This document shows positions 7,151 through 15,769 of a stretch of 45,451 bases of DNA, one piece after another (positions within the stretch are counted from its first letter, which is position 1; the number at the start of each line of letters is the position of its first letter). Position numbers and translations under genes: made by a program. Origin of the DNA: Dehalococcoidia bacterium (GTDB lineage Bacteria; Chloroflexota; Dehalococcoidia; Dehalococcoidales; JAUXAP01); contig JAUXAP010000007.1 in assembly GCA_030619865.1 (NCBI GenBank), positions 1 through 45,451 of the forward strand, read 5' to 3'. Under the pieces are notes generated by a model. That model did not search any database and was not told the origin of the DNA. It was given only the letters and a program-made list of their open reading frames with translations.

Positions 7151-7615
7151 ATGATGATGTCTAAAATTGTGCGCACCATGACTCATCTCCTAGTCCCGCT
7201 TACTTTCATATATAGTGTATATCTCATAATGCATGGGCACCTGACTCCGGGAGGTGGGTTTCAGGGAGGCGGTGTATTTGCCTCTGCCGTCGCCTTACTT
7301 ATCGTTGCTTTTGGTTCCCAAAACATTCATAAAAGCTTAAAGGAGCACCACCTTTCCATCCTGGAAAGCAGTGGAGCGCTGATATTCATCGGCCTAGCAT
7401 TTGGAGGCCTAGCTGCTGTATTCTTCTACAATTTCCTTACTGGCTCCTCTATTTTTGGCCGTATCCCCCCCACTGGTTCTAACCCTGGGGATATATGGAC
7501 CGGAGGAGTAATTCCACTAATGAACTTTGCAGTAGGTTTAAAAGTCATTGCCGGTCTGTCTGCCATCCTCTTGACTATGGCTTTAGCCACCAGCCTGAAG
7601 GAGGTTGAAGAATGA
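7151..7615 (+). CDS. mbhF: Membrane-bound hydrogenase subunit MbhF (MrpB/MnhB-like)
   Basis: The 154-residue protein has four membrane helices and the MnhB signature GHLTPGGGFQGGGVFASA (about 29-46). It is an antiporter-module subunit. The gene starts with three ATG codons in a row (7151-7159), and any of them could serve. It ends in a four-base overlap with mbhG. Confidence 0.9.
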   Translation: MMMSKIVRTMTHLLVPLTFIYSVYLIMHGHLTPGGGFQGGGVFASAVALLIVAFGSQNIHKSLKEHHLSILESSGALIFIGLAFGGLAAVFFYNFLTGSSIFGRIPPTGSNPGDIWTGGVIPLMNFAVGLKVIAGLSAILLTMALATSLKEVEE

Positions 7616-7968
7616 CCGGAAACATCCCGTTCAATATCCCCTTCGTGGCAGTAGCGGCATTAATAAGCATTGCCATATACATTATTATATCCCAAAGGAA
7701 TTTGATAAAAATTGTAATGGGTATCAGTATTCTGGCAGCAGGCATTAATCTATTCTTAATCACTTTGGGGTATAGAGAAGGGGGAGTTGCCCCCATTTAC
7801 ACCCATGCCCCGCAAGATGTCATGGTATTGCCTGTTCCTCAGGCGCTGACTCTTACCAGTATTGTTATTGCCGTAGCAACCTTAGCCTTGATGCTTTCCC
7901 TAGTAATAAGTATTTACCGTCATACTGGAAGCATAGATTCAGAAGAGTCTAGAAGGATGAAAGGGTAG
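7612..7968 (+). CDS. mbhG: Membrane-bound hydrogenase subunit MbhG (MrpC/MnhC/NuoK-like)
   Basis: This 118-residue protein has three membrane helices. GISILAAGINLFLITLG (about 37-53) corresponds to the second helix of the NuoK/MrpC family. DVMVLPVPQALTLTSIVIAVATLAL (about 70-94) is the usual third-helix motif, where PxPQALxLTxIVI is strongly conserved. It couples the antiporter half to the rest of the complex. It overlaps mbhF by four bases. Confidence 0.9.
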   Translation: MTGNIPFNIPFVAVAALISIAIYIIISQRNLIKIVMGISILAAGINLFLITLGYREGGVAPIYTHAPQDVMVLPVPQALTLTSIVIAVATLALMLSLVISIYRHTGSIDSEESRRMKG

Positions 7969-7972
7969 TAAG

Positions 7973-9532
7973 CTGGATACTCTATTAACTCACTCGCCCA
8001 TCTTGATAATAGCTATACCCCTACTGGCGGCATTCTTAACGCCGCTAATAGGTAGGATAAGTGGAAAGGCCAGAAACATATTCGTAATAACCAGCCTGGC
8101 ATTTGTAGGATTTCTGGTTATTATCCTGGCAAGGGATATCTTCCTCAATGGGTTGCATGTCTATACACTCGGTGCGGCTGAACCTATCCCCGCGGGTTAT
8201 ATGGTGCCCGTGCGCATAATGCTGGAAGTAGACAGCCTATCCATATTTATGGGCATAATAACGGCCACTATTTCTCTGATAGCGGTTATATACTCTTTTT
8301 CCTTTATGAAAGGGGAAACAGGACACAATAGGTTCTACACCCTCCTGCTACTTTTGGTGGCAGGCATGTTTGGAATGGAATTCACCGGCGACATGTTCAA
8401 TCTATTTGTGTTCTTAGAAATAGCTTCCATTTCTGGAGCAGCGCTGGTAGCTTTTAGAATAAGGTTTGCCGATTCACCAGAAGGTGGATTCAAATATATA
8501 GTTGTTTCTGCCATTTCGGCTTTGATGGTTCTATTTGCTATTGGCTTATTCTATGCCCAGTATAATTTGCTCAATATAGGGGCTCTTGCCCAAGCAATGC
8601 AATATACGATGCTGGACAAGATGGCTTTAGCCATACTGATAGCCGCCTTTGCTATAAAGCTAGGGACAGTGCCCATGCACATGTGGCTCCCTGATACCTA
8701 TTCTGTTGCCCCAGCCAGCATAACAGCTATGCTGTTAGCGGCAAGCCAAGCATCCATGTATGCTCTTTTCAGGATATGTTTTACCCTCTACGGGGTTACC
8801 CTAAACCTAGCCACAGTAGGATGGATAGTGATAGTCCTCGGTTTATTTAGCATGTTCATCGGGGTCACTATGGCTCTCCGCCAGACAGACCTCAAGCGCT
8901 TGATAGCCTATAATTGTGTCTGTGAGAGTGGGTTTATACTACTTGGGCTTGGGGTTGGTCTCGCCGTTTTAGGTAATCCGGGAGCTTTAGCCACTTATGG
9001 AACGATGGCTATCAGTGGTGGCATCTTCCATATGATAAATCACGCTCTATTTGAAGGTCTTCTGTTCCTAGTCGCCGGGGCTATTTTCTATCGCATCGGC
9101 ACCAGAAACCTCAATGAGATGGGTGGCCTCGGTCATCTTATGAAGTTCACATCAATATTGTTCTTACTTGGAGCTTTGGCCAGCTCTGGTATCCCTCCCT
9201 TCAATGGCTTTGCCTCAAAGATATTGATTTATGAGTCTGTATACCAGTTCAATCCAATCCTAGCCATAATCGGCATATTGGTGTCAATTATAACTTTGGC
9301 TGTCTTTATGAAGGCCTTTTTCTCCGCCTTTACCGGACCGGTGCTGCCTAAATATAAGGATGTAAGAGAAGTACCAAAATCGATGATGATTGGCATGGCC
9401 ACTCTGGCTGTAATCATTGTTCTCTTTGGTCTGTTCCCTGGACTGGTTCGTGAGTGGCTAACTGACCCTGCAGCTAATGCTCTAATAAACCAGGGAGCAT
9501 ATATCGAAGGGGTTATGGGAGTTGTTCCGTGA
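7973..9532 (+). CDS. mbhH: Membrane-bound hydrogenase subunit MbhH (MrpD-like ion-pumping subunit)
   Basis: This is the large antiporter-like subunit, with about 14 membrane helices and the proton_antipo_M domain. FNLFVFLEIASISGAAL provides the conserved membrane Glu, and AIKLGTVPMHMWLPDTYSVAP the conserved Lys plus the WLPDxYxxAP motif. The in-frame TTG at 8003 cuts into the first helix and has no ribosome binding site. A CTG at 7973 has AAAGGG 7 to 12 bases upstream (overlapping the mbhG stop) and restores a normal N-terminus (MDTLLTHSP...). I therefore use 7973, giving 519 residues. It is expected to move H+ or Na+ across the membrane using the redox energy of the hydrogenase arm. Confidence 0.88.
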   Translation: MDTLLTHSPILIIAIPLLAAFLTPLIGRISGKARNIFVITSLAFVGFLVIILARDIFLNGLHVYTLGAAEPIPAGYMVPVRIMLEVDSLSIFMGIITATISLIAVIYSFSFMKGETGHNRFYTLLLLLVAGMFGMEFTGDMFNLFVFLEIASISGAALVAFRIRFADSPEGGFKYIVVSAISALMVLFAIGLFYAQYNLLNIGALAQAMQYTMLDKMALAILIAAFAIKLGTVPMHMWLPDTYSVAPASITAMLLAASQASMYALFRICFTLYGVTLNLATVGWIVIVLGLFSMFIGVTMALRQTDLKRLIAYNCVCESGFILLGLGVGLAVLGNPGALATYGTMAISGGIFHMINHALFEGLLFLVAGAIFYRIGTRNLNEMGGLGHLMKFTSILFLLGALASSGIPPFNGFASKILIYESVYQFNPILAIIGILVSIITLAVFMKAFFSAFTGPVLPKYKDVREVPKSMMIGMATLAVIIVLFGLFPGLVREWLTDPAANALINQGAYIEGVMGVVP

Positions 9533-9545
9533 TATGGAGCTATAG

Positions 9546-9890
9546 ATGTTAATTGGACAATCTGGCTTTGCTTTCTGGAACCCTATCGTTTGGGTCATCG
9601 CCTTTATAGTGGTGATGGCAATAGCTTTCTTTTTCAGGAGTCGAGGGCAGAAAAAATATAAAAAGGATACTGCCCAAACGAAGATTTTCCTATCTGGCGA
9701 AGAGGTGCCTGAGGCAGAGGAGCGGCATGTGAGAGCGGACAATGTATACTGGGGATTCTTTGAAACCCTTAAAGGATACTATAGCGTAATTTTAAGACCA
9801 CATACGGGGATAATAAATGACTATATAATCTGGTTCATAGCTGTTATAGCTGTAATTGCCATAATAATCTTTATCGCGGGGGTAGTTTAA
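9546..9890 (+). CDS. mbhI: Membrane-bound hydrogenase subunit MbhI
   Basis: The 114-residue protein has one membrane helix near each end (about 10-30 and 92-113), joined by a hydrophilic loop with many charged residues. The loop contains VYWGFFETLKGYYSVILRPHTGIINDYIIWF (in part), similar to the segment that links the antiporter and hydrogenase modules in Mbh complexes. The assignment rests on this segment and on its exact position between mbhH and mbhJ. Confidence 0.82.
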   Translation: MLIGQSGFAFWNPIVWVIAFIVVMAIAFFFRSRGQKKYKKDTAQTKIFLSGEEVPEAEERHVRADNVYWGFFETLKGYYSVILRPHTGIINDYIIWFIAVIAVIAIIIFIAGVV

Positions 9891-9895
9891 GGGAT

Positions 9896-10330
9896 ATGAG
9901 TCTTAAGGCATTTAAGAGAGCACTTTGGGTTTACCACCTTAACACCGGGTCGTGCAATGGCTGCGACATTGAGATCCTGGCGGTGCTTACTCCCAGGTAT
10001 GATGTTGAGCGTTTTGGCATCAGGCTAGTTGGCACACCGCGCCACGCCGATGTATTACTGGTAACCGGTCCGGTGATTAAGCAGATGGTGCCGCGGGTCA
10101 AGCGCATCTATGCGCAAACACCTGACCCCAAGGTAGTAATGGTAATTGGTAACTGCGGTTCGGAAGGGGGAGTTTTCTACGAATCCTACAATTTGGCGGG
10201 GCCAATAGACCAGATTATACCGGTAACTGTTTATGTTCCCGGATGTCCCCCCAGACCTGAAGCCATTATTGAGGGAGTAGCTAAAGCCTGGGTAAAGCTG
10301 GAACAGCTTGAGCAGCAGGGGGTGTTATAG
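9896..10330 (+). CDS. mbhJ: Membrane-bound [NiFe] hydrogenase small subunit MbhJ (NuoB-like)
   Basis: This 144-residue protein is the minimal group 4 small subunit. Cys20 and Cys23 (GSCNGCDIE), Cys87 (GNCGSEGG) and Cys117 (PGCPPRPE) are the four ligands of the proximal [4Fe-4S] cluster. Other [NiFe] hydrogenase small subunits are longer and carry extra clusters, so the short length supports a group 4 complex. It has no twin-arginine signal, so the active site faces the cytoplasm. An AAGGG element lies just before its ATG. Confidence 0.92.
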   Translation: MSLKAFKRALWVYHLNTGSCNGCDIEILAVLTPRYDVERFGIRLVGTPRHADVLLVTGPVIKQMVPRVKRIYAQTPDPKVVMVIGNCGSEGGVFYESYNLAGPIDQIIPVTVYVPGCPPRPEAIIEGVAKAWVKLEQLEQQGVL

Positions 10331-10867
10331 GTGGAAATACTAAGTCCGCAAGCAATAGTTAAGAGCTTCAAGACCACTCTGGGAGGTGGTTTGATCGATT
10401 CCAAGATTTCGGAACGAGAAATTGCCGTCAAAAAGAATCTCTTCATAACAATTTGGATAAACGTAAAGAAAGAGGCGTTTAGAAAAGCAGTAGAACACAT
10501 CTGCCAACTCCAGGAATACCCCCATCTGGCAATAATCTCATCCTCTGACCTTGGAGATAGCGTTGAGCTGATATACCACTTCACCATATATTACGGGAAT
10601 CACCTTCAGGAGATATCACTGGGGCTTCGTGTCAGATTACCCAAAAAAGACCTGAAGATACCAACGGTTACCGACCTTATTCCCGGCGCAGTGTTTACTG
10701 AGCGGGAAACTCAAGAAATGATAGGAGTAGAAGTGGTCGGCATCCCGGATAACAGACGGCTGTTCCTGCCTGAGGACTTTCCAGAGGGTGTTTACCCCTG
10801 GAGAACAGACGAGAAGGGACTACCTAATGATATGTTTAGAGTGCTACCGGGGAGGAAGCCAAAATGA
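10331..10867 (+). CDS. mbhK: Membrane-bound hydrogenase subunit MbhK (NuoC-like)
   Basis: The 178-residue soluble protein belongs to the 30-kDa complex I subunit family. LRVRLPKKDLKIPTVTDLIPGAVFTERETQEMIGV (split around 102-137) and the ending RRLFLPEDFPEGVYPWRTDEKG are the typical NuoC elements. It should hold the large and small subunits together on the cytoplasmic side. The start is GTG at 10331, preceded by AGGGGGTG. It starts directly after the mbhJ stop and overlaps mbhL by four bases. Confidence 0.88.
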   Translation: MEILSPQAIVKSFKTTLGGGLIDSKISEREIAVKKNLFITIWINVKKEAFRKAVEHICQLQEYPHLAIISSSDLGDSVELIYHFTIYYGNHLQEISLGLRVRLPKKDLKIPTVTDLIPGAVFTERETQEMIGVEVVGIPDNRRLFLPEDFPEGVYPWRTDEKGLPNDMFRVLPGRKPK

Positions 10868-12108
10868 CAGTAGGTGAGACGAGAAAAGCAACTTATACTA
10901 TACCTATAGGTCCAATTCATCCGGCGCTAAAGGAACCGGTTCGGCTTGACCTTACCATTGATGGTGAAGAGGTTGTGGGGGTAGATGTCGCCCTGGGACA
11001 CGTCCACCGCGGTATAGAATGGCTCGGGATGCATAGAAATAATCCTATCCAGAGCTTATACCTAGCAGAACGGATATGCGGCATCTGCAATGTATGTCAT
11101 CCATTTGCCTTTGCCATGGCTGTTGAGCAAGCGGCTGGAATCACTCCACCGGAACGCGCTGAATATATAAGGACTATTATCGCTGAAATGGAGCGAATAC
11201 ATTCCCATCTACTATGGGCAGGGGTTGCCGCTCACGAGATTGGCTTTGACACTATATTTTATCTTGCCTGGCGTGTCAGAGAAGACATAATGGACGTGAT
11301 GGAATACGTGACCGGAAACCGAATTACCAAGGGCATGTTTCAAATCGGCGGGGTGAGAAGAGATATTACCGCCGAACAACTCCCCAGGATTAGACAATCC
11401 CTGGAATACTATAAGAGCATATTTGGCCAGCTTAAAAGGGTGTTCTTGGATGATAGGACGATACGGATGCGGACAAAGAATGTAGGCATCCTGAAGAGAG
11501 AAGACGCTCTAAAACTACTTACGTGTGGACCAACGGGTAGAGCGAGCGGCGTAGCCAAAGATGTCAGGCAAGACCAGGCTTATGCTGCCTATGCCGATTT
11601 GGACATTAAAGCCATCACCCCTGACATACTCACCGGCACTGTCGTTGGTGATGTCTATGACCGGATTATTGTTCGATTACTGGAGGTTAAGCAGTCAATT
11701 GAAATCATCGAGCAGTGTATAGAAAAAATGCCATCTGGTCCGATACTGGCGCAACCAAAGACGGCAGCACTTCTAAATGCACTAACCAAAGCCGAAGGTG
11801 AAGGCATCGGGCGAGCTGAAGCACCCAGGGGTGAAGTCATACATTATGTTCGTTTAGAAGCCGGGAGAGAGACCGTCTCCACCTGGAAAGTAAGAGCTCC
11901 CACCTATACAAACCTAATGGCAATGCCAACACTTCTCATTGGTGGGCAAATTGCTGATGTCCCCATAGCTTTTGCCTCTATTGACCCCTGTTTCTCATGT
12001 ACCAATAGAGCGGTTATTGTTGATAGAAAAACAAATAAGAAATTTTTGCTTACCGACAAGGAATTGCGTGAACTCAGCATCGAAAAAACGAGGAAGCTAA
12101 AGTGTTGA
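10864..12108 (+). CDS. mbhL: Membrane-bound [NiFe] hydrogenase large subunit MbhL (catalytic)
   Basis: The 414-residue protein has both nickel-binding pairs: RICGICNVCH with Cys72 and Cys75, and DPCFSC with Cys376 and Cys379. Both pairs are intact, so this is a true hydrogenase rather than an Mbx/Mbs-type sulfur-reducing homologue or NuoD. The protein continues for 32 residues after Arg382 (DPCFSCTNR). This matches the length and pattern (VVD...KEL...SIE) of the tail that HycI removes from E. coli HycE, and a HycI-like protease gene lies at 13566-14045. The active site should reduce protons with electrons from ferredoxin. It overlaps mbhK by four bases and the mbhM start by seven. Confidence 0.95.
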   Translation: MTVGETRKATYTIPIGPIHPALKEPVRLDLTIDGEEVVGVDVALGHVHRGIEWLGMHRNNPIQSLYLAERICGICNVCHPFAFAMAVEQAAGITPPERAEYIRTIIAEMERIHSHLLWAGVAAHEIGFDTIFYLAWRVREDIMDVMEYVTGNRITKGMFQIGGVRRDITAEQLPRIRQSLEYYKSIFGQLKRVFLDDRTIRMRTKNVGILKREDALKLLTCGPTGRASGVAKDVRQDQAYAAYADLDIKAITPDILTGTVVGDVYDRIIVRLLEVKQSIEIIEQCIEKMPSGPILAQPKTAALLNALTKAEGEGIGRAEAPRGEVIHYVRLEAGRETVSTWKVRAPTYTNLMAMPTLLIGGQIADVPIAFASIDPCFSCTNRAVIVDRKTNKKFLLTDKELRELSIEKTRKLKC

Positions 12109-13115
12109 ACTTACTAGGTATCGACAATCCCCTAGAACTCGCGGTAATAATCGTTGGTTCATTTATTCTGGCACCGGTCTTCGGGATGCTTTATCGAGGT
12201 ATAGACCGAAAGCTGGTGGCTCGCATGCAGGGGAGGATAGGCCCACCGATAATCCAGCCCTTCCGTGATATCCGAAAGCTACTTATGAAAGAAAATATCA
12301 TACCTGATGGTGCTATCCAATGGCTGTTTACCGCCGCTCCGTTTATCGCCCTGATAGCTTCGGCTTTATTACTGCTTTACATACCCCTGTTTGGGCGAGG
12401 AGCACTTTTAGGCGGCACTGGTGACGCGATATTAGTATTATACCTGTTGATAATACCATCTCTAGCCTTTGTCTTAGGCGGCTTTGCTTCCAGTTCACCC
12501 TATGCCACGGTGGGTGCGCAACGTGAGATGGTCCTGATGATGAGTTACGAATTCCCTCTGGCCGTGGTTATAGTCACTCTCGCCTCGCGTATCGGGCTGG
12601 TCACCAACGCTAATCCATTTATGTTAGCTACGATTGCCGCAAATCCCATATGGAACTTAGTCGGTCCACTAGGAATTGTGGGGGCGTTGATACTGGTGTT
12701 TACCCTCATAGTGGTTACAATCGGGGAAGCCGCCAAGGTACCGTTTGACATAGCCGAGGCAGAAACTGAGATTGCCGGTGGATTACTGGTTGAATATTCA
12801 GGCAGAAACCTGTCTTTGTTCTACCTTGCCGATATCATAAAGGCTTTTGCCATGGTATCACTGGTAGTTGCTTTATTCTTCCCATACAACCTCTCTCCTC
12901 TGGTCGGAATTGGCATACCCGTCCTTGCCGGCATAGTAGACGGCTTATTCTTCCTCATCAAGGTTTTTGTGGTAATGTTCCTCAGTATAACACTAATACG
13001 CACGGCAATGGCGCGATTTAAGATAAGCCAGGTAAGCTACATCTATATAATCGCCATGACACTGATAGCTCTGGTTGGTTCAATACTAATAGGGATAGAT
13101 TTACTGGTATTTTGA
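12102..13115 (+). CDS. mbhM: Membrane-bound hydrogenase subunit MbhM (NuoH-like membrane anchor)
   Basis: The 337-residue protein has about eight membrane helices and NuoH landmarks: ARMQGRIGPP (about 40-49), VPFDIAEAETEIAGGLLVEYSG (about 209-230) with conserved acidic residues, and a final helix cluster. It anchors the hydrogenase arm in the membrane and connects it to the ion path. The start is GTG at 12102, inside the end of mbhL, so translation is coupled. Confidence 0.92.
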   Translation: MLNLLGIDNPLELAVIIVGSFILAPVFGMLYRGIDRKLVARMQGRIGPPIIQPFRDIRKLLMKENIIPDGAIQWLFTAAPFIALIASALLLLYIPLFGRGALLGGTGDAILVLYLLIIPSLAFVLGGFASSSPYATVGAQREMVLMMSYEFPLAVVIVTLASRIGLVTNANPFMLATIAANPIWNLVGPLGIVGALILVFTLIVVTIGEAAKVPFDIAEAETEIAGGLLVEYSGRNLSLFYLADIIKAFAMVSLVVALFFPYNLSPLVGIGIPVLAGIVDGLFFLIKVFVVMFLSITLIRTAMARFKISQVSYIYIIAMTLIALVGSILIGIDLLVF

Positions 13116-13125
13116 GGTTAAAGAT

Positions 13126-13539
13126 ATGTTTGAAGCAGCTAAGACAATACTAAAGCAACTCTTTCTAAAGCCGGCGACGAACAAGTTTCCGGCAAAATAT
13201 GCCCCGCCATCAACCATTCAGTTCCTAGATAAGGTCACCAAAGGTGAATTGAAGATGATACCACCAATACCGGTGCCACCCGGGTTCCGGGGAAAAGTTG
13301 CCTTTTACAAGGATAAATGCACCGGCTGTAAGCTATGCGTCAGAATCTGTCCTACTCAAGCTATAGAATTCTTGCCGGAAGAGAAAAAGGTGAAGGTATT
13401 TATCTCCAGATGTTGCTTCTGCTCTCAGTGTGTTGAAATCTGCCCGGTAGATGCCCTCGCCATGACCGACGAGTTCCTGCTTTCCAGCTTTGATAAATAT
13501 GCTGATGAACTGGTGGTAACTGATACTCCAACGAAATAA
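13126..13539 (+). CDS. mbhN: Membrane-bound hydrogenase ferredoxin-like subunit MbhN (NuoI-like)
   Basis: The 137-residue protein carries two [4Fe-4S] motifs: Cys65/68/71/75 (CTGCKLCVRICP) and Cys96/99/102/106 (CCFCSQCVEICP), with a spare Cys97. The N-terminal 50 residues are amphipathic and contain PPIPVPPGFRGK. It is the entry point for electrons from reduced ferredoxin and passes them to MbhJ. It is the last gene of the 14-gene run. Confidence 0.92.
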   Translation: MFEAAKTILKQLFLKPATNKFPAKYAPPSTIQFLDKVTKGELKMIPPIPVPPGFRGKVAFYKDKCTGCKLCVRICPTQAIEFLPEEKKVKVFISRCCFCSQCVEICPVDALAMTDEFLLSSFDKYADELVVTDTPTK

Positions 13540-13565
13540 TCGTCCTCAAATTTGGCCTCAGATAA

Positions 13566-14045
13566 TTAAGTTTCAAGCGGCTTTATTTCATTTAGCCGCT
13601 CCTCTATTATAAACTTGGCCACCACATCTCCACTTCTTTGCACTTTGCTCGACAGTACTGTACCAACTTCCATCTTGTCAGGTTGAATCCCTATAAGTAC
13701 AACCTCACCGCAGAACTCACTTACATAAGATATAAAAACGGATAGTGGCATAATATGTGTTGAAAAATGCATAACTTCTATTCTTTCTGGAGGTATAATT
13801 CTATATGAACCCGGGCTCAATCCCATATCAGCGGCATCTACTAATATAAGCGTATCAGGATTATGTTTTCTAATAACTGACGTGTAATTCTCTGGAGTTG
13901 TACCGCAATCTATTACGATAACTTCGCTTTTAGCCTCCGTGAATTTAGCCTCTTTGAAGTATTTATTGAGCTTTTCCGCAATATAAATACCAATTCCATC
14001 GTCACCCTTTAGTATGTTGCCTATACCCAAGACCACTTCTTTCAT
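13566..14045 (-). CDS. hycI: HycI-family hydrogenase maturation protease
   Basis: The protein (about 159 residues) has the family's N-terminal GIGNILKGDDGIG (7-19), with Asp16 as a probable nickel ligand. LVDAADMG (second ligand region) and HFSTHIMPL (His ligand) follow. These enzymes cut the C-terminal extension from the hydrogenase large subunit after nickel is inserted. I chose ATG 14045 because it places the family motif at the N-terminus and has AAGGTGG 8 bases upstream. A longer frame to 14123 adds 26 unrelated residues. It converges on mbhN, 26 bases apart, and should process MbhL. Confidence 0.92.
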   Translation of the reverse strand: MKEVVLGIGNILKGDDGIGIYIAEKLNKYFKEAKFTEAKSEVIVIDCGTTPENYTSVIRKHNPDTLILVDAADMGLSPGSYRIIPPERIEVMHFSTHIMPLSVFISYVSEFCGEVVLIGIQPDKMEVGTVLSSKVQRSGDVVAKFIIEERLNEIKPLET

Positions 14046-14079
14046 AGCACAAGCCACCTTAACCTGAAAAGTAACCAGT

Positions 14080-14109
14080 ATTATACTAGGTGAAGAAGCA
14101 TGAGGGCAA
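14080..14109 (-). promoter_or_regulatory. Promoter of hycI
   Basis: On the minus strand TTGCCC (14104-14109) and TATAAT (14080-14085) are 18 bases apart, about 35 bases upstream of the chosen hycI ATG. This supports the start at 14045, since the longer frame would begin inside the promoter. Confidence 0.55.
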
Positions 14110-14136
14110 TTTCTTGCCAACAAGGCTTAGCTAAGG

Positions 14137-14165
14137 TTGACCACAGTCTAGTATATTGTTACACT
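14137..14165 (+). promoter_or_regulatory. Promoter of the nnr-coaX-coaBC-valS run
   Basis: TTGACC (14137-14142) and TACACT (14160-14165) are separated by 17 bases. The first gene starts at 14196, after an AGGAAGG ribosome binding site. Confidence 0.5.
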
Positions 14166-14195
14166 TCAAATTAGCCTTTACACAGGAAGGTTATA

Positions 14196-15758
14196 GTGAA
14201 AATTGTAACTACCAACCAGATGCGCCAGATAGAACAAGAATGTGCCAAGGTCGGCTTACCTACAAGCGTGCTTATGGAAAATGCGGGAAAGGTCGTAGCC
14301 GAAGAGGTCAGACAAATCCTGGGCGCTATTGACCAGCAGCACATCCTAGTCCTAATAGGACCCGGTAACAATGGTGGCGACGGATTGGTTGCTGCTCGCC
14401 ATCTTCACGACTGGGGAGCTAAGGTGACTCTTTACTTTTTTGGTCAGAGACCACCAGATGACCAAAATCTTAAGTTGGTTAGGGAACGGGGAATAACTTG
14501 CATTGAGGCGGCTCAGAATGGAAATCTAGGCAGTTTCGAGGAGTTATTGTCCCAAACGACTACTAGTGCCATTATTGATGCCCTATTTGGCACTGGCAAG
14601 AGTCGTCCGCTCCGGGGCATCTTCCGAGAAGCATTAGAGAAAGTGAATGGAGTTAAAAAGAAGCGGCCATCTCTGCGTATCATTGCTCTGGATTTACCTT
14701 CCGGGCTTAATGCTGATACCGGTGCTGTAGACCCTGCTTGCCTTTATGCTGATAATACTATCACCCTCGGCTTTCCCAAGCCAGGTCTATTCAACTTCCC
14801 TGGGGCAGAAAGGGCAGGCAAAATAATTATAGCTGACATCGGTATACCCTCATCCTTGGCTGAACGGGTGACTACAGAGCTCATCACCGACGAGTGGGCT
14901 AAATCAGTTCTTCCGAAGCGCCCTCTTGAAGCTAACAAGGGAAGCTTTGGTAGGGTTCTGGTTGTTGCTGGTTCAATCAATTACATTGGTGCTGCCTACT
15001 TAGCCTGCAGCGGAGCCATGAGAGTTGGGTCAGGATTGGTGACATTGGCGACAGCGACCAGCTTACAACCTATTCTAGCCTCCAAACTAACCGAAGCAAC
15101 CTATCTCCCTCTGCCCGAATCCCATCCTGGCATTATTTCCCCCCAAGCAGCTGAGCTAATACACCAACAACTTGACCATTATGATGTTCTACTTTTAGGT
15201 TGCGGGCTGGGGCAGAGCCAATCAGTCATAAAATTCATCAAGTCAACACTTTTTGAGTCGAAGCTAGCGCCATCATCCCTAGCCCTTGATGCTGATGCTC
15301 TTAACACCCTGGCTGAAACCCCAAACTGGTGGCAGCAGCTACCTGATGATGCTATACTTACCCCGCATCCCGGCGAAATGGCAAGATTAACCGGGTTATC
15401 CGTAGATGAGATACAATCAGATAGAATAGACACAGCTAAAAAGGTAGCTCTAGAGTGGCACAAAACGGTTGTCCTGAAAGGAGCCTATACTGTTATTGCC
15501 GCGCCAGATGGACAAGTTAGGGTTAGCCCCATAGCCAACCCGGGGCTGGCATCTGCCGGAACCGGCGATGTTCTTACTGGGGCTATAGCCGGACTGGCAG
15601 CTCAAGGGTTGTCTCTCTTTGACGCTGCTGCCTGTGGTGTCTACCTCCACGGTAAAGCTGGCGAGATGGTTAAGGTCAAGCTAGGCGATGCTGGTATGAT
15701 TGCTACTGACCTTTTACCAGCACTGCCCCCGGTAATCAAGCAACTAAAGGAGAACTAG
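14196..15758 (+). CDS. nnr: Bifunctional NAD(P)HX epimerase / ADP-dependent NAD(P)HX dehydratase
   Basis: This 520-residue fusion repairs hydrated NADH and NADPH. The N-terminal YjeF epimerase domain (about 1-215) contains GPGNNGGDGLVAARHL (about 54-69) and ALDLPSGLNADTG. The C-terminal ribokinase-like dehydratase domain (about 225-515) contains NKGSFGRVLVVAGS, LTPHPGEMARL and NPGLASAGTGDVLTGAIAGL, the last being the nucleotide-binding signature. The start is GTG at 14196, 4 bases after AGGAAGGTTA-like purines. It opens a run of cofactor and translation genes on the plus strand. Confidence 0.95.
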   Translation: MKIVTTNQMRQIEQECAKVGLPTSVLMENAGKVVAEEVRQILGAIDQQHILVLIGPGNNGGDGLVAARHLHDWGAKVTLYFFGQRPPDDQNLKLVRERGITCIEAAQNGNLGSFEELLSQTTTSAIIDALFGTGKSRPLRGIFREALEKVNGVKKKRPSLRIIALDLPSGLNADTGAVDPACLYADNTITLGFPKPGLFNFPGAERAGKIIIADIGIPSSLAERVTTELITDEWAKSVLPKRPLEANKGSFGRVLVVAGSINYIGAAYLACSGAMRVGSGLVTLATATSLQPILASKLTEATYLPLPESHPGIISPQAAELIHQQLDHYDVLLLGCGLGQSQSVIKFIKSTLFESKLAPSSLALDADALNTLAETPNWWQQLPDDAILTPHPGEMARLTGLSVDEIQSDRIDTAKKVALEWHKTVVLKGAYTVIAAPDGQVRVSPIANPGLASAGTGDVLTGAIAGLAAQGLSLFDAAACGVYLHGKAGEMVKVKLGDAGMIATDLLPALPPVIKQLKEN

Positions 15759-15769
15759 ATAGAAACACT

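Noticed and set aside
5370-13539. Alternative that the operon is an Mbx/Mbs sulfane-reducing complex or a respiratory complex I
   Set aside because: Both CxxC pairs for nickel are present in the large subunit, a HycI protease is adjacent, and only one large antiporter-like subunit is present, all of which fit Mbh hydrogenase.
14075-14095. Partial palindrome around the hycI -10 box
   Set aside because: The arms are only five bases and include the TATAAT itself, so it is probably chance.
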